From positions 124,001-188,000 of the forward strand of contig KB906760.1 in assembly GCA_000381605.1 (NCBI GenBank): a stretch of 64,000 nucleotides of DNA, given 5' to 3'. Positions 27,076 through 36,549 of the stretch are shown here, in pieces (the first letter of the stretch is position 1; each line of letters begins with the position of its first letter). The position numbers and the translations under genes were made by a program. The stretch is from Acidobacteriaceae bacterium KBS 89. GTDB taxonomy: Bacteria; Acidobacteriota; Terriglobia; Terriglobales; Acidobacteriaceae. The notes beneath the pieces are model-generated. The model had not been told where the DNA came from, searched no databases, and was given only the letters and a program-made list of their open reading frames with translations.

Positions 27076-29292
27076 ATGAAGAGCCGTTGCCTGAAGAATC
27101 TCGTTCTCGTCCTCGCCTTTTCGTCCTCCTTCTCGCTGGCTCATGCAGGCGAAAACCCGGACATCACGCGATGGCAGCGAGAGGCGGGCAGCGTCACCAT
27201 CATTCGAGATGATTGGGGTATTGCGCACGTCCACGGCAAAACCGACGCTGACGCCGTCTTCGGCATGGAGTACGCCCAGGCTGAGGACGACTTCAATCGC
27301 GTCGAGACAAACTACATTAACGCGATGGGCCGTCTCGCAGAGGCCGAGGGCGAATCCAGGATCTATCAGGATTTGCGCATGAAGCTCTTCATCGACCCCG
27401 TAGTTTTGAAAAAGGAATACGAAGACAGTCCCGCGTGGTTGAAGACGCTAATGGACTCCTTCGCCGACGGTCTGAACTACTACCTCTTCAAGCACCCCGA
27501 AGTGAAGCCGCGAGTCATCACGCACTTCGAGCCATGGATGGCACTCTCCTTCACCGAAGGCAGCATCGGCGGTGACATTGAGCGCGTGAATCTCAGCCAG
27601 CTCGAGGCGTTCTACAGCAAACCTCCCGCAATCCAGGCCTGCCACTGCGCCTCTCCCACGACTGAAATAGCCTATGTACACGTCAGCGATCCGCCGGAAC
27701 CAACAGGCTCGAACGGCATGGCCATCGCGCCTTCGAATACTGCAAATCATCACGCCTTGCTTCTCATCAACCCCCACACCTCCTTCTTCTTCCGTTCGGA
27801 GCTGCAGATGGTAAGCGACCAGGGCCTTGACGCCTATGGCGCCGTCACCTGGGGACAGTTCTTCATCTATCAGGGCTTCAACGAACATGCTGGATGGATG
27901 CACACCTCCAGCGGAGTCGATGCAGTCGATGAGTATCTCGAAACCATCGAGAAGAAAAATGACCACTTCTTCTACAAGTACGGAAGCGAAGATCGTCCGC
28001 TTGTCACAAAACAGATCACGGTGCCTTACAAGACTGACCACGGAATGGCCGAACGGAAGTTTACCGTCTACCTCAGCCATCACGGGCCCATCATCCGCGA
28101 ACAGAACGGCAAATGGGTCAGCATTAGCCTCATGCAGAGGCCAGTCGAGGCGCTAACGCAGTCCTACGTTCGCACTAAAGCGAAGGACTACAAAACCTTC
28201 CGGCAGACACTGGAACTCAAAGCAAACTCCTCCAACAACACCATCTTCGCCGACTCTGACGGCGATATCGCTTACTTCCACGGCAACTTTATCCCGCGCC
28301 GAGACACCAGCTTCGACTTCACCAAGCCTGTCGACGGCAGCAATCCAGCGACCGAGTGGAAGGGCCTCCTCACCGTCGACCAGCTTCCTCAACTGCTGGA
28401 CCCCAAAAGCGGCTGGCTCTACAACAGCAACAACTGGCCGTGGTCCGGGGCCGGAGAAAGCAGCCTGCGCAAGCAGAACTACCCTGCCTATGTCGAAACA
28501 GGGACTGAAACGGCGCGCGGCCTGCATGCAATCCGAGTCTTGCAGAACAAGAAGGATTTCACCCTCGACTCTCTGATCACTGCGGCCTACGACAGCTATC
28601 TTCCCTGGTTCGAAAAGCCAATTCCCGCTCTGATCAAGGCCTGGGACAAAGCCCCCGCCTCCGATCCGCTGAAATCCAAACTGGCGGACCAGGTCGCGCT
28701 GCTCCGCCAATGGGACCACCGTTGGGGAGTTGCCTCCGTCCCAACCTCCCTTGCAGTCTTTTGGGCCGAGGATATTCGCCGCCACTCCGTCGATGACGCA
28801 AAAAAAGCAGGCATTCTCGTTGAGGACTACATCGGAACGCAGGCCTCTCCCGAAAGCCTCCTGCAATCTCTCGCCGCGGCCTCCGACAGACTCACCGCCG
28901 ACTTCGGAAGCTGGAAGACGCCATGGGGCGACATCAATCGCTTCCAGCGACTCACCGGCGACATCGTCCAGCCATTCAACGACGCTGGACCGAGCATACC
29001 CGTCGGCTTTACCTCGTCGCTGTGGGGCTCGCTTGCCTCATTCGGAGCGCGTCCCTACCCAGGTACAAAGAAGTGGTACGGCACCAGCGGAAACAGTTTT
29101 GTCGCGGTGGTCGAATTCGGCGAAAAGGTGCATGCGAAGGCCGTGACCGCCGGGGGAGAAAGTGGCAATCCTTCGTCCCCTTACTTCGACGATCAGGGGA
29201 AACGCTACAGCATCGGCGATCTGCGCGAGGTTTATTTCTATCGCTCCGACCTCACGGGACACATCAAGCGGGAGTACCATCCCGGAAGTTGA
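27076..29292 (+). CDS. Penicillin acylase family Ntn-hydrolase, exported
   Basis: A 738-aa periplasmic hydrolase with a signal peptide (LVLVLAFSSSFSLAHAG). Typical marks of the family are ITIIRDDWGIAHVHGKTDADAVFGM-type N-terminal sequence, the autocatalytic cleavage site at PTGSNGMAIAPS with Ser212 as the N-terminal nucleophile of the beta chain, then LLINPHTSFF, and WNNNTIFADSDG-like NSSNNTIFADSDGDIAYFHGN. Members cleave amide bonds of beta-lactams, acyl-homoserine lactones or other N-acyl compounds; quorum-signal acylase is possible but not shown. The GT39 gene follows after 19 nt. Confidence 0.9.
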   Translation: MKSRCLKNLVLVLAFSSSFSLAHAGENPDITRWQREAGSVTIIRDDWGIAHVHGKTDADAVFGMEYAQAEDDFNRVETNYINAMGRLAEAEGESRIYQDLRMKLFIDPVVLKKEYEDSPAWLKTLMDSFADGLNYYLFKHPEVKPRVITHFEPWMALSFTEGSIGGDIERVNLSQLEAFYSKPPAIQACHCASPTTEIAYVHVSDPPEPTGSNGMAIAPSNTANHHALLLINPHTSFFFRSELQMVSDQGLDAYGAVTWGQFFIYQGFNEHAGWMHTSSGVDAVDEYLETIEKKNDHFFYKYGSEDRPLVTKQITVPYKTDHGMAERKFTVYLSHHGPIIREQNGKWVSISLMQRPVEALTQSYVRTKAKDYKTFRQTLELKANSSNNTIFADSDGDIAYFHGNFIPRRDTSFDFTKPVDGSNPATEWKGLLTVDQLPQLLDPKSGWLYNSNNWPWSGAGESSLRKQNYPAYVETGTETARGLHAIRVLQNKKDFTLDSLITAAYDSYLPWFEKPIPALIKAWDKAPASDPLKSKLADQVALLRQWDHRWGVASVPTSLAVFWAEDIRRHSVDDAKKAGILVEDYIGTQASPESLLQSLAAASDRLTADFGSWKTPWGDINRFQRLTGDIVQPFNDAGPSIPVGFTSSLWGSLASFGARPYPGTKKWYGTSGNSFVAVVEFGEKVHAKAVTAGGESGNPSSPYFDDQGKRYSIGDLREVYFYRSDLTGHIKREYHPGS

Positions 29293-29311
29293 ATCTCCTC
29301 GCCGCATCTTC

Positions 29312-30865
29312 ATGGACAACAAGGGACACACAACGCGATCTGCCGGTCTTCAAGATTTTCTTGCGTCGAACGGTGTCATGGTCTCCACACTTCTGGCGGC
29401 GCTGCTGGCCTGCGTAGTGCTCTTGCCTTTACTAGGCCACAAGCCACTCACTAACTGGGACGAAGGTATCTACGCCGAGATATCGCGCGAGGTGCTTTCG
29501 CTCGGGGTCTTGGTGCCTCATTGGAACTATCAGCCATGGTTCGAAAAGCCACCGTTGATGCTGTGGATCACTGCGTTTTTCTTCAAACTATTTGGCGTTC
29601 ATGAGTTCTGGGCGCGCGCCGGTTCGGCCCTGTCGGGCGTGGCGATCGTATCGCTTCTCCATGCCTGGCTGCTGCGCAGAAAAGACGCACTCGCCGCTTG
29701 GCTCAGTACGATCATCCTCCTGGGCACCTTCGGCTTTCTTCACGTATGTCGTGTCGGCGAAATGGACGTGCTTCTCTCACTCGGTTGCTGTATCGGACTC
29801 TGCGGCCTCACGGCGATTCACGACCGCCGCGCTAGTGGGTGGTATCTCTTCTGGGCCGGACTTGCGATCGCCATGATGACCAAAGGCGCAGCAAGCATTG
29901 TTCTCATAATCGCCGCTCTTCTATTTGCAGCGATCGAACGCTGGAACGCAACGCGGCTCGGTAGGTCTTTCTGGCTGGGACTGTCCCTCTTTCTCGTGGC
30001 CGTCCTTCCCTGGCATCTATATATGTTTCACCTATTCGGCACCAGTTTTCTCACCGAGTATCTGGGTTTCCACGTCCTCGCGCGCGTGACCCATCAAATC
30101 GAAGAACATACGACGCACTGGTGGTACTACTTTTGGGTGCTCCTGATCTCAGCCGCTCCCTTCGTTCTGCTCTACCCAATCGCAATAGTTGATTCATTCA
30201 GACGAAAAGAGCTTCGCGCCTGGTCAATCTTCGCCCTGGTAGTTGTCGTCTTCTTTACCCTGGTCCAGACGCGTCTGCCACACTACATTGCACCGGCATA
30301 TCCTGCATTGGCGGTGCTTACATCCGTCTTTCTCGCAGACCGGCTCAGAGAGTTGCAGCGAACACACCAGCGCTCTTCAATCTTGTTCTGGACGAAGGTC
30401 GCCCTCGTCACTACCTCCGTCTGCGTCGCCAGTGCGTTCCTTACAACTGGCTCGCGGCCAAAGCTCCATCAGGCGAAGGTCGGCCCCGACGTTGTCAATG
30501 CGGAGAAGGAGTCGATCCAACTCCTGCGTGAAGTCTTCAGCAAACCGCAACCAGTCTCGGGTCCACTCCTCGTCTGGTGGGAGGGCAACGCCAGGTCGAT
30601 AGCGACTAGCGTCTTTTACTCCAGGCGCCCCGTGCAACAGGTGCAGTTGCAGCCCTCGATTGGCATTCCGATAGACAAGTACCTCTTCCAGCCTGAGATT
30701 TTGGAAGATGCGATAGGCTCTGAACCGCGAATCATTCTGCTCGACAAGTACCTCGTTCCGCAGATTCCCAACGACCTCGCTTACAAAACGATCGTCTCGG
30801 GACATTCAATGGAAGTGGGTCTTGTCGCTCGACAAGCTGCACCTTCTACCCAGGAGTCCCGCTAG
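29312..30865 (+). CDS. GT39/ArnT-like membrane glycosyltransferase
   Basis: A 517-aa membrane enzyme with about ten hydrophobic segments in its first 400 residues and a soluble C-terminal domain. The first periplasmic loop carries NWDEGIYAEISREVL, the catalytic Asp-Glu motif of GT-C fold polyprenyl-phosphate-sugar transferases (ArnT, PMT), with WEKPPLMLWI-type FEKPPLMLWITAFFFKLFG and HVCRVGEMDVLLSLG. The ATG at 29312 is preferred; the frame extends to 29162 inside the acylase gene. It likely transfers a sugar from a lipid carrier to lipid A, glycan or protein. Confidence 0.85.
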   Translation: MDNKGHTTRSAGLQDFLASNGVMVSTLLAALLACVVLLPLLGHKPLTNWDEGIYAEISREVLSLGVLVPHWNYQPWFEKPPLMLWITAFFFKLFGVHEFWARAGSALSGVAIVSLLHAWLLRRKDALAAWLSTIILLGTFGFLHVCRVGEMDVLLSLGCCIGLCGLTAIHDRRASGWYLFWAGLAIAMMTKGAASIVLIIAALLFAAIERWNATRLGRSFWLGLSLFLVAVLPWHLYMFHLFGTSFLTEYLGFHVLARVTHQIEEHTTHWWYYFWVLLISAAPFVLLYPIAIVDSFRRKELRAWSIFALVVVVFFTLVQTRLPHYIAPAYPALAVLTSVFLADRLRELQRTHQRSSILFWTKVALVTTSVCVASAFLTTGSRPKLHQAKVGPDVVNAEKESIQLLREVFSKPQPVSGPLLVWWEGNARSIATSVFYSRRPVQQVQLQPSIGIPIDKYLFQPEILEDAIGSEPRIILLDKYLVPQIPNDLAYKTIVSGHSMEVGLVARQAAPSTQESR

Positions 30866-31279
30866 GGAAAGGAGCTTTAGCGCTGACTTCAAAAATAGAT
30901 GACGCGCAAAAGAAGGAGTTGAGCCGAGACGGCTGAATTCTAGATGAAATGTTTCGATTCAAGATATTACGTTCCAAACCCGGCGAACAGCGCTGCACTC
31001 ATCGCCTGGGCATCTCGCCTGAGTCTTTGCAACGAGGAAAACCATCAATAACATCGACCAAAGAACAAAAAATTAGGCGCAGACAAGCGCTGAAAATGGC
31101 CAACCCGGGAGCCTGCCATGAAGTTCCGAAGCCAGCCTACGGATCGGGCGATCAATGTAGACCGCCGTTACGATAAAGTCAAAAGAATCGGCCGAAGCTC
31201 CACTGAATTGGCCCCACTTCTGACATGAGAACGACTCACTGCTTCAAGTCGTGTAAAATCCACGAGACCCACAACGATT
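30866..31279. other. Intergenic region, nothing recognised
   Basis: Spacer of about 410 nt before the GntR gene. A short basic frame at 30949-31176 has no ribosome site or family features. No terminator with a T-run could be found. Confidence 0.4.
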
Positions 31280-31927
31280 ATGATTAAGCTGGCGAAAATA
31301 CCAAATCTTACAGAGCTTACCTATCGCAGCATCAAGCAGAACCTCCTCGATGGGACATTAGGCGAACTCTCCCGGCTCACCGAAGAATCCCTCGCTACGC
31401 AGCTTGGTATCAGCAAGTCTCCTGTACGTGAGGCGCTGAACCGGTTGGAAGCAGAGGGTCTCGTCTGCATCGAACCACGACGGGGAGCTTACGTTCGGCA
31501 GTTCTCCCCCAAGGAGATACGTGACCTCTACGAACTGCGCGAAATCCTCGAGGTTCACTCGATCGATGCCGCGAACATCACGCCCAAACTCCTCAGTGAC
31601 CTGGCCGCCAGCATCAATCGCACGAAGAAGCACCTCAAAGAAGGTAATAAGCTGGAGCACATCGAAGAGGACATGCGGTTTCATGCGATGATCACCTCCG
31701 CCACCGGCAATGAAGAGCTTTGTCGTGTGCTCGAAAACGTTCAGCAGAAAACCCTGCTCTGCCGCTCCAAATCCTATGAACTCTCTGCGACAACAGCGCC
31801 GGTTGCACATATGAAGATCTACCAGGCACTGAAAAAGGACAGCAAGAAAGAGGCGCGGCTCGCCATGCGGGACCATATCGTCTTCGTTCGCGAACGCTTG
31901 CTCGCGTCGTTCACGATTGCTAGTTGA
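31280..31927 (+). CDS. GntR family regulator, FadR/FCD subgroup
   Basis: A 215-aa repressor-type protein. Residues 10-75 form the GntR winged helix (LTYRSIKQNLLDGTLG, LTEESLATQLGISKSPVREALNRLEAEGLV, RRGAYVRQFS), and an all-helical FCD ligand domain follows (LYELREILEVHSIDAA, FHAMITSATGNEELCRVLENV) with Asp/His positions typical of metal-binding FCD proteins. FCD regulators respond to small organic acids. No operon partner is evident apart from the MutS-like gene downstream, whose frame begins at or just after this stop. Confidence 0.88.
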   Translation: MIKLAKIPNLTELTYRSIKQNLLDGTLGELSRLTEESLATQLGISKSPVREALNRLEAEGLVCIEPRRGAYVRQFSPKEIRDLYELREILEVHSIDAANITPKLLSDLAASINRTKKHLKEGNKLEHIEEDMRFHAMITSATGNEELCRVLENVQQKTLLCRSKSYELSATTAPVAHMKIYQALKKDSKKEARLAMRDHIVFVRERLLASFTIAS

Positions 31928-31974
31928 TCGGATCCACCTGCCGCAAGCCTGAACGCAAGTTCCTTTCCCCCGCA

Positions 31975-33807
31975 ATGCGCTATGGAGTCAACGCGGTAAG
32001 CGATAATACCTCTGTGTCTCACTCCGCTACCTCTCCGTCCGAGGAATACAAAAGGCGCCAACAAGCCCGCGAAATGCAGGTCGCGCACTTTGAAAAGCTC
32101 CACCGTCGCTTTGGAAATCTTCGCATTCTAATCGTCATTGCGACGCTGATCGCGGCTTGGTTCTCCATTCATCGAGATGCCTTCTCCCCCTGGTGGCTCC
32201 TCCTGTCCTTCGTGTTGTTCCTTGCGATCGCCGTCCTGCACGCAAAGGTGTTGCGCAAGCGCTCATGTGCCGAACGTGCCGTGGATTTCTATCGCAACGG
32301 CCTCGCCCGCATCGAAGATCGCTGGATCGGCACCGGCCAGACCGGGGCGCGCATTGACGTTCATTCCAGCCTTTACGCTACCGACCTCGACCTCTTCGGG
32401 CAGGGTAGCCTCTTCGAACTTCTCTCACTCGCCCGCACCCGCATGGGCGAGGACGCCCTTGCAGCGTGGCTCCTCTCGCCATCGCCTGTTACGCAACTTA
32501 CTCAGCGCCACGCAGCCATCGACGAACTCCGCACCCGCATCGATTTTCGCGAAGACATTGTGATCCTTGGCGAAGACATCAAAGTCGGCATTCACCCGGA
32601 CGCACTCAAACAGTGGGCAGAAGCCCCCAATCAACTCACACATCGATGGCTTCGCTGGCTCTCTCTCCTGCTCGCGATCTCGGCCGTAGGAGCGGCTATC
32701 GTCTGGGCGGAGATAGGGACCAAGGCACCCTTCTTCGCCATCCTTATCGTTGAAACCGCCCTCACTGCTCTTCTACGCAAGCGAACCTCTGCGGTCCTCC
32801 AAGCTACTGAGCACGCCCTCGAAGACCTCCAACTGCTCTCATCGCTCCTTGGCCGCCTGGAGCGCGAACAGTTTGAAGCCCCACGCTTGCAAGCCCTCAA
32901 GGCGGAACTCTCCTCCCACCATCTCGCAGGCTCACAGGCCATCGCCCGTCTACGGACGATCGTCGAATACATTCGCTCACTCGAAAACCCCCTCATGCGC
33001 GGACTCAACATTCCTCTCATGTATGAAGTGCAGGTTGCCTATGCGGCCGAGGGTTGGCGTAGCGCCCACGGAACGGCCGTCCGTTCCTGGCTTACCGCGA
33101 CAGGTGAGATCGAGGCCCTCCTATCCCTCTCCGGTTACAGCTACGAGCATCCTGCCGATCCCTTCCCCGAATTCCTGGAAGGCCCTCCATGCTTCAGCGC
33201 CGAGCAGCTTGGCCATCCCCTCATTCCGGCAGCGAAATGCGTTCGCAACGACATCAGCGTCTGTGGCGAAACCCGGGCCCTCCTCATCAGCGGCTCCAAC
33301 ATGTCCGGCAAGAGCACACTGATGCGCGCTGTCGGCATCAACACCGTATTGGCCATGGCGGGCGGACCGGTACGTGCCAGCCGTCTGCAACTTACACCAT
33401 TGCAAATAGGCGCAAGCATCCTTATCAACGACTCGCTCCAGGAAGGCAGCTCCCGCTTCTACGCCGAGATAACTCGCCTGCGCCAGATCTGCGACCTCGC
33501 AGAAAAGAGTCCACCGGTCCTCTTTTTGCTCGACGAACTCCTCCAGGGCACAAACTCGAAAGATCGCCTCCTCGGAGCCGAAGGACTCGTTCGTGCTTTG
33601 CTGGCGAGCGGTGCCATCGGCCTCATCAGCACACACGATCTGGCAATAACAAATATCGGAGACCAGAAGGACGGCCGTCTCCACAACGTCCATCTCCAGG
33701 ACGAGATCGACAACGGCAAGATGAAGTTCGACTTCAAGCTGCACGATGGCGTCGTCACCAAAAGCAACGGGGTTGAACTGATGCGGCTCATCGGACTCAA
33801 AGTTTAG
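31975..33807 (+). CDS. Membrane-associated MutS-like ATPase
   Basis: About 610 aa. The N-terminus contains two hydrophobic segments in a row (LRILIVIATLIAAWFSI and WWLLLSFVLFLAIAVLHA), a third and fourth lie near 225-265, and the C-terminal third is a MutS-type ABC ATPase: Walker A ISGSNMSGKSTLMRAVG (about 438), Walker B VLFLLDELLQGTNSKDR (about 514), and the H-loop LISTHDLAI. The mismatch-recognition domain of MutS is absent. Such membrane MutS homologues occur in Bacteroidota and Acidobacteriota without a defined role. The start is uncertain: ATG 31975 is used, a TTG at 31924 overlaps the GntR stop. Confidence 0.8.
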   Translation: MRYGVNAVSDNTSVSHSATSPSEEYKRRQQAREMQVAHFEKLHRRFGNLRILIVIATLIAAWFSIHRDAFSPWWLLLSFVLFLAIAVLHAKVLRKRSCAERAVDFYRNGLARIEDRWIGTGQTGARIDVHSSLYATDLDLFGQGSLFELLSLARTRMGEDALAAWLLSPSPVTQLTQRHAAIDELRTRIDFREDIVILGEDIKVGIHPDALKQWAEAPNQLTHRWLRWLSLLLAISAVGAAIVWAEIGTKAPFFAILIVETALTALLRKRTSAVLQATEHALEDLQLLSSLLGRLEREQFEAPRLQALKAELSSHHLAGSQAIARLRTIVEYIRSLENPLMRGLNIPLMYEVQVAYAAEGWRSAHGTAVRSWLTATGEIEALLSLSGYSYEHPADPFPEFLEGPPCFSAEQLGHPLIPAAKCVRNDISVCGETRALLISGSNMSGKSTLMRAVGINTVLAMAGGPVRASRLQLTPLQIGASILINDSLQEGSSRFYAEITRLRQICDLAEKSPPVLFLLDELLQGTNSKDRLLGAEGLVRALLASGAIGLISTHDLAITNIGDQKDGRLHNVHLQDEIDNGKMKFDFKLHDGVVTKSNGVELMRLIGLKV

Positions 33808-33859
33808 TCCTCGGCGAAACTCTTGCCCGGTACCTCCCTCATCCTGAGACAATCAGGAC

Positions 33860-34585
33860 ATGAAGGACACCTCCAAGCGCGCTCACGAACCATGGAAAGC
33901 CTTTCAGGCCCGACAGCGCAATCAGGACATCAAGCGGGATGCGGTATTGCAAACCGCGGCCCACATGTTTCTCGAGCAGGGCTATCGCCGCACCTCAATG
34001 AGCGAATTAGCCAAACGCCTACAGATCACCAAGCCGGCGCTCTACTACTATTTCCGCAACAAGGAAGAGCTCCTCGTCGAGTGTTACCGCGCGGGGATCA
34101 CCCTCATTGAAACTTTGCTTGATAAGGCCCTGGTAAGCCAGGGAACCGGCCTCGACAAAGTGAAGGTTTACATTGAAGCGTACGCAAAATCAGTCGTCCT
34201 GCATGACTTCGGCCGCTGCGTCTCCATGCTTGACGAAAACGAGCTCTCTTCCGAAACCCGCAAGCTGGTGCGCGCGCTCAAGCGCCGCATCGACGCCTCC
34301 ATTCGCGGTTACATCGAAGAGGGAATCGCCGACAAATCGATCGCCCCTTGCGATGCCAAGCTGGCCTCTTTCGCCATGTCAGGCGCAATCAACTGGATCG
34401 GAACCTGGTACAAACCCGCCGGCCCCCTCAGCGGGTTGGAGATCGCTAGCCACTTCTCCTATCTCCTCACAGAAGGTCTTCGTAACCATGCCTCAACCCA
34501 GCGCCGACGTAACGCTATCCAGGCAGCGCCCGTCTCGAATAAGAGCAAACCATCCGCGCCCCGCGCCACGAAAGCATCGCGTTGA
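33860..34585 (+). CDS. TetR/AcrR family regulator
   Basis: A 241-aa regulator. The TetR helix-turn-helix spans about residues 28-75: ILQTAAHMFLEQGYRRTSM-type sequence with SELAKRLQITKPALYYYFRNKEELL. The ligand domain is helical and the last 25 residues are a basic Ser/Ala-rich tail. It precedes the etfBA-etfD operon by 193 nt on the same strand; regulation of fatty-acid or acyl-CoA oxidation genes is a reasonable inference, as TetR proteins of this kind (FadR/PsrA-like) often sit next to such genes. Confidence 0.88.
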   Translation: MKDTSKRAHEPWKAFQARQRNQDIKRDAVLQTAAHMFLEQGYRRTSMSELAKRLQITKPALYYYFRNKEELLVECYRAGITLIETLLDKALVSQGTGLDKVKVYIEAYAKSVVLHDFGRCVSMLDENELSSETRKLVRALKRRIDASIRGYIEEGIADKSIAPCDAKLASFAMSGAINWIGTWYKPAGPLSGLEIASHFSYLLTEGLRNHASTQRRRNAIQAAPVSNKSKPSAPRATKASR

Positions 34586-34778
34586 CTTTCTGACCCTGCG
34601 TTCAGTATTCTTCTCATCGGAGCACGAGAACTCGCTTTTCTTACCGTCAAATGGAATGCCTTTCCTGCCAGAAGACCTTCTCCGCAAACGAAACCCACGG
34701 CCACATTAGCCGGTCAGCAACGCCGCAGAGCATTAGAGAATCAAACCACTGGAACCAAAGGAACGAGAGAGAAAAGCC

Positions 34779-35537
34779 ATGCGCATACTGACGTTCATTC
34801 GCCAGGTCCTCGACGCGGAAGAGAGCGTACACGTTTCCAACAACGCCGTCGCTCTCGAAAACAGCAAGCTCGTCATGGACACCATGGACGAGTACGGCGT
34901 GGAAGAAGCTCTTCGCCTCCGCGAGAGCGGCGTCGAAGCGGAGATCATCGCCGTCGCCGTCGGGTCTGCCCGCGTGCAGGAAGCTCTCCGCACCGCTCTG
35001 GCCATGGGCGTCGACCGTGCCATCCACGTCGAAACCGACGTCCGCCTCGATGCCATCGCCCTCAGCAAGGTCCTCGCGCAGATCGCGCAGCAGGAGGAAG
35101 CGACGCTCATTCTCTCCGGCGGCCAACAGGCAGATTGGGACAGCCACGCCCTCGGCGCCGCTACCGCAGAACGTCTCCACTGGCCCCAGGTCACCTGGAC
35201 CAGCGCTCTTGAACTCAAAGGCACTACGCTTACCGGAAAGCACGACGTTGATGACGGCAGCGAATCCTTCACCCTCGAGCTCCCGGCAGTCATCACCACG
35301 CAGCAGGGCCTCAATGAGCCACGCTACCCCACGCTGCCCAACATCATGAAGTCGAAGAAGAAAGAACTTCGCAAAGAATCGCTCGAACAGTTCAACGTAA
35401 CTCCAAAGTTGAAGTTCGTCAGCGCCGAGATCCAGGTGAAAGATCGCGTCAACAAGATACTGGACGGTAAGGATGTCCCCGCCGCCGCATCGCAACTCGT
35501 GAACCTCCTCCGCAACGAAGCAAGGGTGATCGCATGA
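34779..35537 (+). CDS. etfB: Electron transfer flavoprotein beta subunit
   Basis: The 252-aa beta subunit of ETF, the carrier that takes electrons from acyl-CoA dehydrogenases. It shows VSNNAVALENSKLVMDTMDEYGVEEALRLRE, the adenine-nucleotide loop, LILSGGQQADWDSHALGAATAE and the conserved C-terminal ETF_beta signature ITTQQGLNEPRYPTLPNIM followed by KSKKKELR. The recognition-loop region is typical of bacterial ETF. It overlaps etfA by ATGA, so the subunits are made in equal amounts. Confidence 0.95.
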   Translation: MRILTFIRQVLDAEESVHVSNNAVALENSKLVMDTMDEYGVEEALRLRESGVEAEIIAVAVGSARVQEALRTALAMGVDRAIHVETDVRLDAIALSKVLAQIAQQEEATLILSGGQQADWDSHALGAATAERLHWPQVTWTSALELKGTTLTGKHDVDDGSESFTLELPAVITTQQGLNEPRYPTLPNIMKSKKKELRKESLEQFNVTPKLKFVSAEIQVKDRVNKILDGKDVPAAASQLVNLLRNEARVIA

Positions 35538-36487
35538 TTCTCATCGTCGTGGAGCATGCCAACGGAAAAGTAAGCAAGAGCACCTGGGAGATGGTCACCG
35601 CCGCCCGCGAGCTGGGCCGCGAAGCTCCCATCACAGCATTGGTCCTGGGCAGCGCCATCGCCTCAATCGCCGCCGAAATTGCCACCGCCGTCGACCAGGT
35701 CCTCGTCGCCGATCTTCCAGCGCTGGCCCAGTACGACCCCGAGCTCTGGTCTGCGGCAGTAGCCCAGATCGCCACTGAAGGCGAGGCCTCTCTTCTTCTC
35801 ATCGGTGGCAGCCGCAGCGGCCGCGAATACAGCCCTCGCGTCGCCATCAAACTCGACGCACCTCTCCTCGAGGACGTCATCAGTCTCAAAGCCAACGGCG
35901 ACACACTCACGGCGCAGCACTACACCTACCTCGCGCGCGTCACCGAAACCATCGAAGCCACCGGCCCAATCGTCGTAGCCACGATCAAACCCGGCATATT
36001 CAACCCCGCAACGCCACGTGCCGAATCGCCGGCCGAGCAGTTCGACGTCGACCTGAATCTTCCGGCTCCGCGCGTTCAAGTCACCGGCAAGACGGCCGAG
36101 CGCAGCTCCCGCGTCTCCCTCGCCGAGGCCGAGATCGTCGTCTCAGGTGGCCGAGGCGTTGGCAGTGCTGAGGGCTTCACCCAATATGTCGAAGCCCTCG
36201 CTGACCAGCTCGGTGCGGCCGTCGGAGCCACCCGCGCCATCGTCGACGCCGGCTGGCGCCCCTACTCCGAACAGGTAGGACAGACCGGCAAGACAGTCCA
36301 GCCCAAACTCTACATCGCCATCGGTATCTCCGGAGCTGTCCAGCACCTCTCCGGCATGAACAAGAGCAAAATCATCGTCGCCATCAACCGCGACGCCGAG
36401 GCCCCCATCTTCAAAATCGCCGACTATGGCATCGTCGGCGACGTTCCTCAACTGGTGCCAGCCATCCTGGCTGAACTCAAAAAATAG
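35534..36487 (+). CDS. etfA: Electron transfer flavoprotein alpha subunit
   Basis: The 317-aa alpha subunit of ETF. The first domain has the alpha/beta fold (ILIVVEHANGKVSKSTWEMV, LLLIGGSRSGREYSPRVA); the C-terminal FAD domain carries VVSGGRGVGSAEGFTQ, DAGWRPYSEQVGQTGKTVQP, IAIGISGAVQHLSGM and VAINRDAEAPIFKIADYGIVGD, all the FAD-binding hallmarks. The overlap with etfB and the following membrane iron-sulfur gene make a complete route from acyl-CoA dehydrogenase to quinone. Confidence 0.96.
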   Translation: MILIVVEHANGKVSKSTWEMVTAARELGREAPITALVLGSAIASIAAEIATAVDQVLVADLPALAQYDPELWSAAVAQIATEGEASLLLIGGSRSGREYSPRVAIKLDAPLLEDVISLKANGDTLTAQHYTYLARVTETIEATGPIVVATIKPGIFNPATPRAESPAEQFDVDLNLPAPRVQVTGKTAERSSRVSLAEAEIVVSGGRGVGSAEGFTQYVEALADQLGAAVGATRAIVDAGWRPYSEQVGQTGKTVQPKLYIAIGISGAVQHLSGMNKSKIIVAINRDAEAPIFKIADYGIVGDVPQLVPAILAELKK

Positions 36488-36549
36488 GCGCAAGGTAGTA
36501 GAAGATAAGAGGTAAGACCCGAAGAATTAGCACAAGCGGTGCCGGCCCA

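Noticed and set aside
26691..27077. 128-codon minus-strand frame between the zinc-ribbon and penicillin acylase genes
   Set aside because: Arg/Pro-rich, no ribosome site, and it covers the expected promoter region of both neighbours.
34647..35495. Long minus-strand frame across etfB
   Set aside because: It is the antisense of etfB, which has a complete family signature and coupled start with etfA; the antisense protein has no domain.
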